Positions 38,602-48,613 of a stretch of DNA of 50,407 bases are shown piece after piece. The notes below the pieces were generated by a model, which searched no databases, was not told where the DNA came from, and saw nothing but the letters and a program-made list of their open reading frames with translations. The stretch's first letter is position 1; each line of letters opens with the position of its first letter. The stretch lies in the NCBI GenBank assembly GCA_903851365.1, contig CAINOB010000049.1:1-50407 (forward strand). Direction: 5' to 3'. The stretch is from an uncultured Bacteroidota bacterium (lineage in GTDB: Bacteria > Bacteroidota > Bacteroidia > Bacteroidales > UBA12481). A program made the position numbers and the translations under genes.

Positions 38602-38785
38602 GGATGCAAAGGAAAAAAATTGGCATCATTATTGGCCTTTTTTTTTCGTAAAACTAAAAATCAATTCAATTTCTTCATTAAGGAGATTTTGTTATCGATG
38701 CATTGTGCAATTAATGAGTTAGTTAAATGATTGATGGTCCCTTTTTAGGTTCGAAAATATTCGTAGGGGAATTCTATAATGTTCC

Positions 38786-38825
38786 AATATCTGGAAGTTT
38801 TAGATAATATCTGGAAATGTTAGAA
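38786..38825. repeat. 20-bp tandem duplication spanning the kinase start codon
   Basis: AATATCTGGAAGTTTTAGAT is followed at once by AATATCTGGAAATGTTAGAA, 17 of 20 bases identical. The ATG of the histidine kinase (38817) exists only in the second copy. Confidence 0.75.
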
Positions 38826-41060
38826 TCAGAATCGACATATCAGGTTTGGAAATTTGCGCTGCCTTTATTTTTATTGGCATTATTTTCCTTTATGCTGATG
38901 ATTTCTACCAGGATAAGAAAGAGGACAAGCACGGGTCCCGTATATTATCTGTTGCTGCTAAACCTCACTCTCTGGATTCTCATTCATCTTTATACACTTG
39001 TTACGGGTGGATCTTCTACACTGACATTCCTTCCTTTACTTGAATCAATCTCTTTGATTTTCATGCCTTTGATCTGGCTCTTTTTTGCCTTTGATTTTAC
39101 CGGCATAAGAGAATGGAAATCAAAGAAATACGTAATAATTTCATTAGTCCTTCCAGTCGTTCTTATCATTGCCGCAATAGGCAATGGGCTAAATAATCAG
39201 GGAATCTGGTCTGTAATCCGGAGTATTTATTCAATTGCATATTTCCTCGTGGCGACAGTTATGCTGATGGTTCATCTTTCGCGGAATACAAAAATTAAGT
39301 TTAACCATGCCATGATTTTAAGCCTTGGAATATTAATTCCCTGGTTTGGATATATCACTCTGATGTTTAAAATATCGCCCTTAATTAATCCTGAAACATC
39401 ACCATTGGCCTACACGCTTTCCGGAACATTCTTGGCCCTTGGACTTAATGTAAACAAGTCGACAAATATCGTTGCTGCTGCACGCAGATCCGTGGTAGAG
39501 AGAATGGTTGAAGGATTTGTAGTACTTGATATGCAGAATATCATTTTAGATATGAATTCCGCCGCCGGAAAGATTTTCAAAATTTCCACGGCAAATGTCA
39601 TATGCCAGCCTGCAGAATTGGTTTTTAGTAAATTTGGAGACCTTCTGACAAACCTGAGATATTCGTCGCGGAAAAACCAGGATTTGCAGATTTCAGTAAA
39701 TGGGGACGTAAACTATTATCTACTTGATATCAACCCATTATTCGACAAAGGGGGAGAAATAATGGGTAAAACCATGATTTTTCATGATGTCACTTCATTG
39801 AAAGTCACGGAAATTAAACTTAACGAAGCCAAGGACCGAGCGGAACAATCGGATAATTTAAAATCTGCCTTCCTTGCAAATATGTCACATGAGATCCGGA
39901 CGCCAATGAACGTGATCATCGGATTCTCAAATTTACTGAATGATGCTGAGGTGAGCCCCGAGGAGCGCGATGAGTTTATTGAACATATCAAGAACAGTGG
40001 GAATTCACTCCTTCAATTGATTGACGATATTATCGACATATCCAAGCTCGATGCAGGTCAGATTGCTCCTGAAATCTCCCGTGTTTCCTTAACCAGGCTG
40101 CTGGCGGAATTGTTTGCTTATTTTAATGAAAGCTTACAGGAGGTAGGGAAGAAAGATGTTCAGTTGCTGGTGAATGGAATTCAAGAAAATATTGATTGGA
40201 CGGTGATGGCTGATGGGGTTAAATTAAATCGCATATTTCGCCATTTGCTTTCCAATGCTGTGAAATTCACTGGAAGTGGCTATATCGAGTTCGGTGTTAG
40301 AATGGATAGCCCCGATGTTTTATTGTTGTATGTCCAGGATAGTGGCATTGGCATCGCCAGGGAAAAACAGGGGATGATTTTTGAAAGATTCAGCAGGGTA
40401 ATGACCGGAACTCGTGAGGAGTATGGTGGCACCGGTATGGGTCTTGCCATCTGCAAGGGATTGACGGAATTGATGGGAGGAAAAATCTGGGTCGAGTCAA
40501 ACCTGGGTGCCGGATCAACGTTTTACGTTTCACTTCCAGTCAGCCAGGTTGAAGAACATCCGGTTCAAGATTCATTACGTGATATTTATGAGAAAGCAGC
40601 TTCTGTAATTCATGTACCCGCTCCCGAGGTGCCTGAAGAGGCTGGACTGATAGCTGAATCTGTCGAAACAGAGGGATTGTTGCTTCAGGACCATTGGAGT
40701 GACCGCATTGTACTGGTGCTGGAGCCGAGTGAGCTTGGGTACCTTAATATCGAAATGATTCTTCGCCAGACGCGGATAAACTTAGTTTGGGTAAAATCTC
40801 TTTCCGAGGCATTGAACTATCTGGATAAGAATAATCCTGTTAATGCACTGATAGCTTCAGCTCAATTTTCAGAGACCTCGCTCTCTGACGCCTTTAATTC
40901 TTTGAATTCCAGACTTCCCGGGATTCCCGCCATTGCTATCATACCGCAGGAAGAATCTTCCATGGCCAGAACCTGTCATGAGGTGGGCTTTGCCGCGGTT
41001 ATTCACAAACCTATCCTGCCTGTACGCCTGTTACAGGCACTTCGCCCCTTCCTGACGTAA
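38817..41060 (+). CDS. Membrane sensor histidine kinase with a degenerate receiver domain
   Basis: 747 residues. Seven or so membrane helices (1-215) resemble the HisKA_7TM sensor region. A PAS-like domain follows (about 225-335, VVERMVEGFVVLDMQNIILDMN). HisKA has NMSHEIRTPMN with H358. The ATPase domain shows NRIFRHLLSNAVKF, DSGIGIAREK and GGTGMGLAICKG. The C-terminus (about 630-747) has the receiver fold, but where the phosphorylatable aspartate should be it reads NALIASAQFSET; the later lysine (IHKPILP) is kept. So this is a pseudo-receiver. No response regulator is adjacent. The 215 bases upstream are without genes and contain a 20-bp tandem duplication that creates the start codon. Confidence 0.9.
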   Translation: MLESESTYQVWKFALPLFLLALFSFMLMISTRIRKRTSTGPVYYLLLLNLTLWILIHLYTLVTGGSSTLTFLPLLESISLIFMPLIWLFFAFDFTGIREWKSKKYVIISLVLPVVLIIAAIGNGLNNQGIWSVIRSIYSIAYFLVATVMLMVHLSRNTKIKFNHAMILSLGILIPWFGYITLMFKISPLINPETSPLAYTLSGTFLALGLNVNKSTNIVAAARRSVVERMVEGFVVLDMQNIILDMNSAAGKIFKISTANVICQPAELVFSKFGDLLTNLRYSSRKNQDLQISVNGDVNYYLLDINPLFDKGGEIMGKTMIFHDVTSLKVTEIKLNEAKDRAEQSDNLKSAFLANMSHEIRTPMNVIIGFSNLLNDAEVSPEERDEFIEHIKNSGNSLLQLIDDIIDISKLDAGQIAPEISRVSLTRLLAELFAYFNESLQEVGKKDVQLLVNGIQENIDWTVMADGVKLNRIFRHLLSNAVKFTGSGYIEFGVRMDSPDVLLLYVQDSGIGIAREKQGMIFERFSRVMTGTREEYGGTGMGLAICKGLTELMGGKIWVESNLGAGSTFYVSLPVSQVEEHPVQDSLRDIYEKAASVIHVPAPEVPEEAGLIAESVETEGLLLQDHWSDRIVLVLEPSELGYLNIEMILRQTRINLVWVKSLSEALNYLDKNNPVNALIASAQFSETSLSDAFNSLNSRLPGIPAIAIIPQEESSMARTCHEVGFAAVIHKPILPVRLLQALRPFLT

Positions 41061-41098
41061 ACCACCATCTATTTGCTATTTTTGACAGCAAATGAAAT

Positions 41099-43591
41099 GT
41101 GGGCATGCTGGTATATCCTGATACTTTCGAAGACAAAATTGGTTTTAGCCAGGTAAGGCAAAAAGTTGCCGACATCTGTGTTACTCCGTCGGGGCGTGAA
41201 CTGGCCATGTCGATGCATGCCTCCGATGATTTTAAAGTGGTAGTTGCAGCACAGACAGATGTTGTAGAGTTCACTGAAATTATCGTTAACCATGCTGATT
41301 TTCCGGAGCTTGCACCGGTTGATATCCGGAATGCAATCAGGAAGGGTCGGATCATTGGCTCCTTTCTTGATATTCCGGAATGGCTTGATGTTCGTCGTAT
41401 ACTGTTTTCGGTGAGGCAGATAGAGATCTTCTTTGATAAAAAACCTCCCGAGGTTTTACCCGTCACCAGAGCTAAAGCAAAACAGCTAAAAACTTTCCCT
41501 TTTATCCAGGAAAAACTGGATCAGGTCTTTAGCAAAACCGGACAGGTCAGGGATCAGGCTTCGCCTGATTTAAAGCGAATTCGTCAGGAGATGCTTCACT
41601 TGCAGTCCAGTATCGGCCGGAGGATGGATCACGTGATTCAGCAGGCCCGAAATGAAGGGTGGATTGAAAAGGATGTTCAGCCATCGGTTCGCGATGGCCG
41701 TCTGGTAATTCCGGTCCCTGTCACCCATAAACGCAAGATCACTGGCTTGATTCATGATGAGTCGGCTACCGGGCGGACGGCTTTTGTTGAACCACTTGAA
41801 CTGGTGGAGATGAACAATGAGCTCCGGGAGCTCGAGCTGGCGGAGCAGCGTGAGATCATGAGGATATTGATTGAACTCACCAACCAGCTTCGTCCTTATT
41901 TTCCAGATATGGAGAATTGGGACAGCGTGATGGCTGATTTCGACCTGGCCAAAGCAAAGGCTAAAATTTCACTTCGCTGGGATGGTTTTCCTGTCCAATT
42001 AAAAGAGGAACCGTTAATCGATTGGGAACAATCCAGGCACCCATTGCTTGACCTCGCGTTCAGGTTGGAAAAAAGAAAGGTTATTTCACAAGATATCCAT
42101 CTCGACAGCAAACAGAGGATTATGCTGATATCGGGTCCAAATGCCGGTGGTAAGTCGGTGTGCCTGAAATCGGCCGGATTGATTCAATATCTCATCCAAT
42201 GTGGATTTCTGGTGCCGGTGCGTGAAGGATCCAGATCCGGGATATTTGACCAGTTTCTTTTGGATATTGGTGATGAGCAATCAATTGAGAACGATCTGAG
42301 TACGTACAGTTCGCATCTTCATCACATGAAATTCTTTCTCAAGAAAGCCGGCGACCGAACGATTTTCATGATTGATGAATTCGGCTCAGGGACAGAGCCT
42401 CAGCTTGGTGGAGCAATTGCTGAGTCCATTATGGGCGAATTGGCGGCTTCGGGTGCCTATGGTGTGGTTACCACACATTATTCCAATCTTAAGCATTTTG
42501 CAGCCTCAGCCGAGGGCGTTGTTAACGCAGCCATGAGATATGATGTTCAGCATATGCAGCCGCTGTTTGAGCTGGAGATCGGAAAACCTGGTAGCTCGTT
42601 TGCCTTTGAGATTGCCCGAAATATTGGTTTGCCTGAAGTGGTGATTCAAAAAGCATCGGAATTGGTTGGCGATAATCATATACAGTTCGATAAGCATCTG
42701 AGGGAAATATCCAGGGATAAGCGTTATTGGGAAAATAAGCGACAGAAAATCAGGCAGAGTTCGAAAGAGATTGATGAGTTGCTTGCTAAATATTCCGAAA
42801 CGCTTGCCATTACTGAGAAAGAGCGTAAAAAGATCATCCAGGAAACTAAAGTAAAATCTGAAGAGATCTTATCCGGAATCAATAAAAAGATTGAACAATC
42901 CATTCGTGAAATTCGCGAATCACAGGCTGAAAAACTCCGTGTTAAGGAGATCAGGGAAAATATTGAAGCTTTAAGGATATCTGTAAAAGATGGACTGGAT
43001 AAAACCATAACCGAGGGCAAAGAGAAGTTGGAAAAGGCTGAGCGTGAAAGTATCCAGGTCAAGAAAAAGATCTTTCAGGAGAAACCTGCGGAGGTGATGA
43101 AAGCAAAAGACATTCCCAATTCATGGATTGTTGGGACGAAAATCAGGATAAAGGACAAGGAAATACTCGCCGAAATTCTTGAAACGAGGGGCAATACCCT
43201 GCTGATCGCTATGGGCCAGATGATTACGACTATTTCTGCCGATCAGGCTGAACCGGTCTCAGAGAACGAATTCAAGAAAGCAACGGGAACTAAATCTTAT
43301 GGGACATCCTTTGCAGGTGTGGATATGGAAAACCGCAAAATGTCTTTCTCACCGAGCCTTGATCTTCGTGGTTTGCGTGCAGATGAAGCGTTGAGGAAAG
43401 TCACGGAATTCATTGATGAAGCCATCATGGTCGGATCAGGTGAATTAAGAATATTGCATGGCAAAGGTGATGGTATTTTGAGGCAGGTAATCAGGGAATA
43501 CCTCTCTGGGGTTAATGTTGTAAGCCGCTTCGAAGATGAGGACATCAGGTTCGGGGGCACCGGGGTGACCCTGGTTAAATTATCGTGGTAG
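41099..43591 (+). CDS. mutS2: MutS2, DNA mismatch-fold ATPase with Smr domain
   Basis: 830 residues, lacking the mismatch-recognition N-domain of MutS. The ATPase has GPNAGGKSVCLKSAG near residue 345, MIDEFGSGTEPQLGGAIAE and TTHYSNLKHFA. A long coiled coil follows (about 540-680). The C-terminal Smr nuclease-like domain is at about 752-830 (LDLRGLRADEALRKV ... LHGKGDGILRQVIREYL). MutS2 suppresses recombination or rescues collided ribosomes, depending on species. Start is GTG 41099 or ATG 41105, two codons apart. Confidence 0.95.
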   Translation: MGMLVYPDTFEDKIGFSQVRQKVADICVTPSGRELAMSMHASDDFKVVVAAQTDVVEFTEIIVNHADFPELAPVDIRNAIRKGRIIGSFLDIPEWLDVRRILFSVRQIEIFFDKKPPEVLPVTRAKAKQLKTFPFIQEKLDQVFSKTGQVRDQASPDLKRIRQEMLHLQSSIGRRMDHVIQQARNEGWIEKDVQPSVRDGRLVIPVPVTHKRKITGLIHDESATGRTAFVEPLELVEMNNELRELELAEQREIMRILIELTNQLRPYFPDMENWDSVMADFDLAKAKAKISLRWDGFPVQLKEEPLIDWEQSRHPLLDLAFRLEKRKVISQDIHLDSKQRIMLISGPNAGGKSVCLKSAGLIQYLIQCGFLVPVREGSRSGIFDQFLLDIGDEQSIENDLSTYSSHLHHMKFFLKKAGDRTIFMIDEFGSGTEPQLGGAIAESIMGELAASGAYGVVTTHYSNLKHFAASAEGVVNAAMRYDVQHMQPLFELEIGKPGSSFAFEIARNIGLPEVVIQKASELVGDNHIQFDKHLREISRDKRYWENKRQKIRQSSKEIDELLAKYSETLAITEKERKKIIQETKVKSEEILSGINKKIEQSIREIRESQAEKLRVKEIRENIEALRISVKDGLDKTITEGKEKLEKAERESIQVKKKIFQEKPAEVMKAKDIPNSWIVGTKIRIKDKEILAEILETRGNTLLIAMGQMITTISADQAEPVSENEFKKATGTKSYGTSFAGVDMENRKMSFSPSLDLRGLRADEALRKVTEFIDEAIMVGSGELRILHGKGDGILRQVIREYLSGVNVVSRFEDEDIRFGGTGVTLVKLSW

Positions 43592-43668
43592 CACTGTTGC
43601 GGAGCATCCTGTGAGATTTGTACAACCGGATAAATAATTACACTTTTAGGGAATCTTGAAAACCTGCT

Positions 43669-45801
43669 ATGAGAAAATATAGTTTGTACTCATCGTTTGT
43701 GTTGGCCATTCTCGTAGCCGGTTGCAGCGGGAATTCCGTAAAGCATAAATCAGATTTTCCAGAACCTCCCCACGCACAGAAAATCAGTAAGGATCTGACA
43801 ATTCATGGAAATACCCGTTCCGATCCATACTATTGGTTGAATGAAAGGGAAAATCCAGCCGTTCTGGATTATCTGAAAGCGGAAAACCACTACCTGGATA
43901 CGGTAATGGCAGATACGAAAACCAGCCAGGATGAGATTTTTAACGAATTAGTCGGGAGGATCAAGCAGGACGATGAATCGGTTCCTTATGTCGATAATGG
44001 TTACTTATATTATACACGTTTCGAAAATGGCAAAGAGTATCCGATCTATTGCCGTAAAAAGGGAAATCTCAGTGCCGCCGAAGAGATTCTGGTAAATGTT
44101 AATGAGTTGGCACAAGGGTTCTCCTTCTTTGGTGTCGGTGGCATGGACGTCTCGCCCGACAATAATATCCTGGCTTACAGCATCGATACAATCAGTCGCC
44201 GTAAATATGAAATACGGTTTAAAAATCTTCTCACTGGCGAGGATCTGCCCGACCGCATTACCGAAACCACGGGTGAAGTGGCCTGGGCCAATGATAATAA
44301 AACCATATTTTATACCAGGAAAAACCCGGTAACGCTGAGGTCGGAGAAGATTTTCAGCCACACGATCTCTGCAAATCCCGGATCGGATCCTCTGGTGTTT
44401 TTTGAATCCGATGAAACTTTCAGCGCAAATGTTTCACGCACCAAATCAGGCGAGTATCTGCTGATCAGCTCAAGCAGCACACTGGCATCGGAATACCGTT
44501 ATCTGAAGGCCGATAATCCACAGGGGAAATTTGAGATATTTCAGCCGCGTGAAAGAAATCATGAGTATTCAGTTGATCATTTTGGTGGTTTCTTTTTTAT
44601 ACGGACCAATTGGGAATCACCGAATTTCAAGCTGATGAAAACACCAGTTGATCAGACCCAACGGAAAAACTGGGTTGATGTAATTCCTCACCGCAGCGAT
44701 GTGCTGATTGAGGCTTTTGAACTTTTTAATTCATATCTTGTTGTACAAGAGCGAGTTAATGGATTAACTCAGTTGCGTATCATGAATGTTAAAACAGGCA
44801 AGGAGCATTATCTCGATTTTGGCGAGGAGACCTATTCAGCATCGATCTCGATAAATAAGGAATTTGATACTGATCTGCTTCGATTTTCATTCACATCGCT
44901 TACGACTCCGGGTTCCACCTTTGACTATAATATGGAAACCCGTGAGAAAAAGCTGTTAAAGCAGCAGGAGGTGCTTGGTGGATTTAATCCTTCAAACTAT
45001 GAGTCCAAGCGCTTGTATGCCATTGCGCATGATGGTGTTAAGGTACCTGTTTCACTGGTTTACAGAAAGGGCATCTCACTTAATGGGAAAAACCCTTGTT
45101 TGCTGTATGCTTATGGTTCATACGGATACAGCACCAATCCTGGTTTCAGCTCCGACCGGTTGAGCTTGCTGGACCGCGGATTTGTATTTGCGATTGCTCA
45201 CATCAGGGGAGGGCAGGAGATGGGGCGTCAATGGTATGAAAATGGGAAATTGCTGAAAAAGAAAAATACGTTCACCGACTTTATCGATGCCGGGGAATAT
45301 CTTATAAAATTGGGTTATACCTCTCCGGATTACCTTTGTGCCATGGGTGGAAGCGCGGGAGGATTGCTGATGGGTGCCGTCGTTAACATGCGCCCTGATC
45401 TTTTTAAAGCTGTGGTTGCTCATGTGCCGTTTGTTGATGTTGTTACCACCATGCTTGATACTTCGATCCCACTGACGACTTCGGAATATGATGAATGGGG
45501 AAATCCAAATCAGAAGGAGTATTATGATTATATGCTTTCCTACTCTCCATATGATCAGGTGAAAAAGCAGAATTATCCGGCTATGCTTGTTACCACCGGG
45601 CTGTATGATTCGCAGGTGCAATATTTTGAGCCAACAAAATGGGTAGCAAAACTCAGGGAGCTTAAGACAGACAATAATATTCTATTGCTCAAAGTGAATA
45701 TGGAGGCCGGTCATGGCGGAGTATCGGGCCGCTTTCAACGATATCGCGAAACATCCCTGGTATATGCCTTTCTGTTTAACCAGGTTGGTATAAAATTATA
45801 A
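43669..45801 (+). CDS. S9 family prolyl oligopeptidase/oligopeptidase B, lipoprotein
   Basis: 710 residues. The N-terminus is a lipoprotein signal (LAILVAGCSGNS, Cys about residue 19). Residues about 80-420 form a seven-bladed propeller; the rest is an alpha/beta hydrolase with the nucleophile in MGGSAGGLLMG (S562), an acid near TTGLYDSQVQ and the histidine in MEAGHGGVSGR. The sequence is closest to protease II (oligopeptidase B), which cuts short peptides after basic residues; here it is membrane-anchored in the periplasm or outer membrane. Upstream TTTG (43617) and a weak TA-rich -7 region may form its promoter. Confidence 0.94.
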   Translation: MRKYSLYSSFVLAILVAGCSGNSVKHKSDFPEPPHAQKISKDLTIHGNTRSDPYYWLNERENPAVLDYLKAENHYLDTVMADTKTSQDEIFNELVGRIKQDDESVPYVDNGYLYYTRFENGKEYPIYCRKKGNLSAAEEILVNVNELAQGFSFFGVGGMDVSPDNNILAYSIDTISRRKYEIRFKNLLTGEDLPDRITETTGEVAWANDNKTIFYTRKNPVTLRSEKIFSHTISANPGSDPLVFFESDETFSANVSRTKSGEYLLISSSSTLASEYRYLKADNPQGKFEIFQPRERNHEYSVDHFGGFFFIRTNWESPNFKLMKTPVDQTQRKNWVDVIPHRSDVLIEAFELFNSYLVVQERVNGLTQLRIMNVKTGKEHYLDFGEETYSASISINKEFDTDLLRFSFTSLTTPGSTFDYNMETREKKLLKQQEVLGGFNPSNYESKRLYAIAHDGVKVPVSLVYRKGISLNGKNPCLLYAYGSYGYSTNPGFSSDRLSLLDRGFVFAIAHIRGGQEMGRQWYENGKLLKKKNTFTDFIDAGEYLIKLGYTSPDYLCAMGGSAGGLLMGAVVNMRPDLFKAVVAHVPFVDVVTTMLDTSIPLTTSEYDEWGNPNQKEYYDYMLSYSPYDQVKKQNYPAMLVTTGLYDSQVQYFEPTKWVAKLRELKTDNNILLLKVNMEAGHGGVSGRFQRYRETSLVYAFLFNQVGIKL

Positions 45802-45844
45802 TAAAGAAAAAAAACTATTTTTATCCAATTCTAATCTTAACGAA

Positions 45845-47302
45845 ATGACGAACCAGCTTTTCAGAATTAAGCCTTACAACCAGCTCCAGGCTGAAGCCAA
45901 AAGCACGACTACCGGATTTAAGCGCGCTTTATCGGCCACCAACCTGATTACCCTCGGTATCGGGGCTATCATAGGAGCAGGAATTTTTGTTTTAACAGGT
46001 GAGGTTTCTGCCAACTATGCAGGGCCTGCTATCATTATTTCTTTCCTGATTGCTGCTCTGGCCTGTGCTGCAGCCGGGCTGTGCTATGCTGAATTAACAT
46101 CCATGATACCGATTTCGGGTAGTGCATATACCTATGCCTATGCAACCATCGGTGAACTTTTTGGATGGGTGATCGGGTGGGTTTTAATTGTTGAATATCT
46201 GTTTGCTGCCTCCACCGTGAGCGTAGGATGGTCAGGCTATGTTGTAAGTTTGTTTGGCAACATGGGAATCCATTTTCCGACAGCACTTACAACAGCGCCC
46301 GTAGTTTACAATGATGTCACCAATGGTTTTGAAATGTCGCAGGGCGGGATATTAAACATCCCTGCCATGCTGATAATTTTCGCTGTCACCGTACTATTGG
46401 TTACCGGCGTAAAAGAATCGGCACGTTTCAATAATATCATTGTTTTCATAAAATTGTTCGTGATCATCACCTTTATCCTGGTAGGAGTATTTTACCTTAA
46501 CAAAGCTAACTGGCACCCATTTATTCCGGCAAATCAGGGCAGCTTTGGTAAATTTGGTTTTAGCGGTATACTTAGGGGGGCCGCGGTAATCTTCTTTGCA
46601 TATATAGGTTTTGACGCGGTATCCACGGCGGCGCAGGAGAGTAAGAATCCCCAGCGCGACCTGCCGATCGGAATTCTTGGTTCCCTGTTGGTTTGTACCA
46701 TCTTGTATATTCTGGTAGCCGTTGTTCTTACCGGTATCGTTCCTTACACCAAATTAGGCGTTCCTGATCCTATTGCTGTAGGGGTTGATGCTATCGGTGT
46801 CACCTGGTTATCACCATTGATCAAGATAGGGGCTATCGCTGGCCTGAGTTCTGTAATTCTTGTTATGTTGCTTGGACAGCCACGTATATTCTTTGTCATG
46901 GCCAAGGACGGTTTGCTTCCACCGGTTTTTGCCAGAATGCATCCGAAATTCAAGACCCCATATGCTGCTACGATTATTGTTGGACTGATGGCTATGGTTC
47001 TTGCAGGATTATTCCCCATCGGAGTACTCAGTAAACTGGTATCACTGGGAACCTTGCTGGCTTTCTCTTCTATTTGCCTGGCTATTCTTATTCTCCGTAA
47101 GAAGCAGCCTGATGCTCACCGGCCGTTTAAAACCCCGTTCTCTCCTTATATTCCAATCTTCGGGATCGTTTGTTGCCTTGGTGTAACAACTTTCCTGAAC
47201 CTTTATGCCTGGATGGCAATGGGAATCTGGCTATGTGTTGGTATGGTAGTGTATTTCACCTATGGTAAAAAACACAGCGCACTCAATAAAGCTCAAAAAT
47301 AG
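45845..47302 (+). CDS. APC-family amino acid permease
   Basis: 485 residues with about 12 membrane helices. The APC motif GIGAIIGAGIFVLTG is in helix 1 (residues 40-54), and FAYIGFDAVSTAAQESKNPQRDLP is the conserved loop after helix 6. It is most like the cationic or general amino acid permeases (YfnA/CAT type) of the family; substrate is not determined. It begins 43 bases after the S9 peptidase gene, so peptide cleavage and amino-acid uptake may be co-expressed (inference). A strong terminator follows. Confidence 0.94.
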   Translation: MTNQLFRIKPYNQLQAEAKSTTTGFKRALSATNLITLGIGAIIGAGIFVLTGEVSANYAGPAIIISFLIAALACAAAGLCYAELTSMIPISGSAYTYAYATIGELFGWVIGWVLIVEYLFAASTVSVGWSGYVVSLFGNMGIHFPTALTTAPVVYNDVTNGFEMSQGGILNIPAMLIIFAVTVLLVTGVKESARFNNIIVFIKLFVIITFILVGVFYLNKANWHPFIPANQGSFGKFGFSGILRGAAVIFFAYIGFDAVSTAAQESKNPQRDLPIGILGSLLVCTILYILVAVVLTGIVPYTKLGVPDPIAVGVDAIGVTWLSPLIKIGAIAGLSSVILVMLLGQPRIFFVMAKDGLLPPVFARMHPKFKTPYAATIIVGLMAMVLAGLFPIGVLSKLVSLGTLLAFSSICLAILILRKKQPDAHRPFKTPFSPYIPIFGIVCCLGVTTFLNLYAWMAMGIWLCVGMVVYFTYGKKHSALNKAQK

Positions 47303-47326
47303 GGTTGTCCTTATACTATTTTCAGG

Positions 47327-47358
47327 AGAGGCTTGCCAGAACGGCAGGCCTCTTTTTA
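47327..47358 (+). terminator. Intrinsic terminator after the permease gene
   Basis: AGAGGCTTGCC pairs with GGCAGGCCTCT (one G-T) around a 5-base loop and is followed by TTTTATTTATT. It lies between convergent genes. Confidence 0.85.
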
Positions 47359-47889
47359 TTTATTCAACAGAGGATCGCTTTGAACAATGATCAGGGAATA
47401 TCTTCGGCCAAGCTGATACTTTTTAACTTGCAGGCGAGGGAAAAGAAGCCCTGCAGTGGCAAGGGATGCGGCCACCACCAGGTTGGTAACCGTGGGAACC
47501 GGACTTATTTTCTGGAACAGATTATTTACTGCGCCAATTAAAAGGTACCCGGGAGCGGCAATAACTAAAGCGCCGCCCGAGGCCCTGAAGTTGAACCCGG
47601 TCCGACGGTGTATAATACAATCAATCTTTTTTATCGGGATCTCCTGTCCGTTGGCAATAATGAAATCGGTACCAATGCCCTGCAGATAATATTCTTCGGC
47701 AAAACTATTTCCATCTCTGATAAAGATGATCGGATCCCCGGCCAGAAAATTCAGTTTATTTCGGAAGCCATTTTTTCTAAGGACCAGGTGATTGTTAATC
47801 TGCCCAAAACCCTGAAGGGAAATGATGGTTAACCCAAAAAGGATCAGGAGCCTTATTGGTTTTGCAAAAGTGAATTTGTTTATGTCCAT
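47356..47889 (-). CDS. Hypothetical secreted or membrane protein
   Basis: 177 residues. A hydrophobic N-terminal segment (LLILFGLTIISLQGFG) looks like a signal peptide, and a second hydrophobic stretch near residue 105-122 (ASGGALVIAAPGYLLIGAV) may be a membrane helix or hairpin. The middle has a strand-rich DPIIFIRDGNSF and YLQGIGTDFIIANGQEIPI pattern seen in conserved Bacteroidota proteins of unknown function. I do not recognise a named family. It starts three bases after the mnmD stop, so it is probably co-transcribed with it. Confidence 0.75.
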   Translation of the reverse strand: MDINKFTFAKPIRLLILFGLTIISLQGFGQINNHLVLRKNGFRNKLNFLAGDPIIFIRDGNSFAEEYYLQGIGTDFIIANGQEIPIKKIDCIIHRRTGFNFRASGGALVIAAPGYLLIGAVNNLFQKISPVPTVTNLVVAASLATAGLLFPRLQVKKYQLGRRYSLIIVQSDPLLNK

Positions 47890-47892
47890 CGG

Positions 47893-48549
47893 TTAAGATT
47901 TTATGGCAATCGTAATTTCTCTTTTCCCGGGCGGACCGGGGGCCTTTTCGATCCGAAACCCTGCTTCGCGAAGATTTCTCCGCACCTGTCCCTTGGCCGA
48001 ATAGGTGACGAGCCGGGAATCCCTCTCCATGCAGGAGTATATGCTGTCAAAGATAGGTGTAATCCAAAGTTCGGGCTGATAATCAGGTCCGAATGCATCG
48101 AAATATACAAGATCGAATATTCGTTGCGAAGTAAAATTCTGAATATCGGCATGAACTTTTTTCAAACAAAAATCTGAAGTAATCATTACCTCTTTTCCCC
48201 ATTTGGCATCATGCAGCGACTTGAACCATTCGCGTCCTGTATCGAGCAAATCCGGATAATTAAGCTGGTCGGATTCCTCTTTAGTTAGAGGAAAGGCTTC
48301 CCAGGATTCATAAAAAACAGGTTTGTTGGAGGAAACAGATTCCAGTAAGGTCAGGAAAGCATTTAACCCGGTTCCAAAGCCGATTTCCAGAACTGAAAGT
48401 GAACCCTTTTCAACTTTTTTATATCCAAAATTAATAAAAATATGGAGGCTTTCCTGGAGTGCACCGTGTACAGAATGAAAGTGTTCCCCCATCTCAGGAA
48501 CAAAAATTGTATACGAACCATCTTCTGTCAGGATGAACTCTCGCTTCAT
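47893..48549 (-). CDS. mnmD: tRNA (mnm5s2U34)-methyltransferase MnmD-like
   Basis: 218 residues. SAM-binding motif I is VLEIGFGTGLNAFLTL near residue 56, and the DAFGPDYQPELWI segment (YFDAFGP) is diagnostic of the MnmC methyltransferase domain. The oxidase half of bifunctional MnmC is absent, so this is the stand-alone MnmD type, which makes the last methylation of the wobble uridine modification in tRNAs for Lys, Glu and Gln. It is divergent from the fucose-isomerase gene and followed by a small secreted-protein gene. Confidence 0.92.
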   Translation of the reverse strand: MKREFILTEDGSYTIFVPEMGEHFHSVHGALQESLHIFINFGYKKVEKGSLSVLEIGFGTGLNAFLTLLESVSSNKPVFYESWEAFPLTKEESDQLNYPDLLDTGREWFKSLHDAKWGKEVMITSDFCLKKVHADIQNFTSQRIFDLVYFDAFGPDYQPELWITPIFDSIYSCMERDSRLVTYSAKGQVRRNLREAGFRIEKAPGPPGKREITIAIKS

Positions 48550-48583
48550 TTGTTTAGAGGATTGCTGAAAATGTATAATTTTA
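48549..48583 (+). promoter_or_regulatory. Candidate promoter of the fucose isomerase gene
   Basis: TTTG (48549-48552) and TAATTTTA (48576-48583), 23 bases apart, match the TTTG ... TAnnTTTG pattern with one mismatch, 30 bases before the ATG. Confidence 0.3.
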
Positions 48584-48613
48584 GCGGTAAATTTAAGTAA
48601 AGAGAATCAGATT

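Noticed and set aside
45118-45621. 167-codon minus-strand frame in the S9 peptidase gene
   Set aside because: Antisense to the catalytic domain and without recognisable motif.
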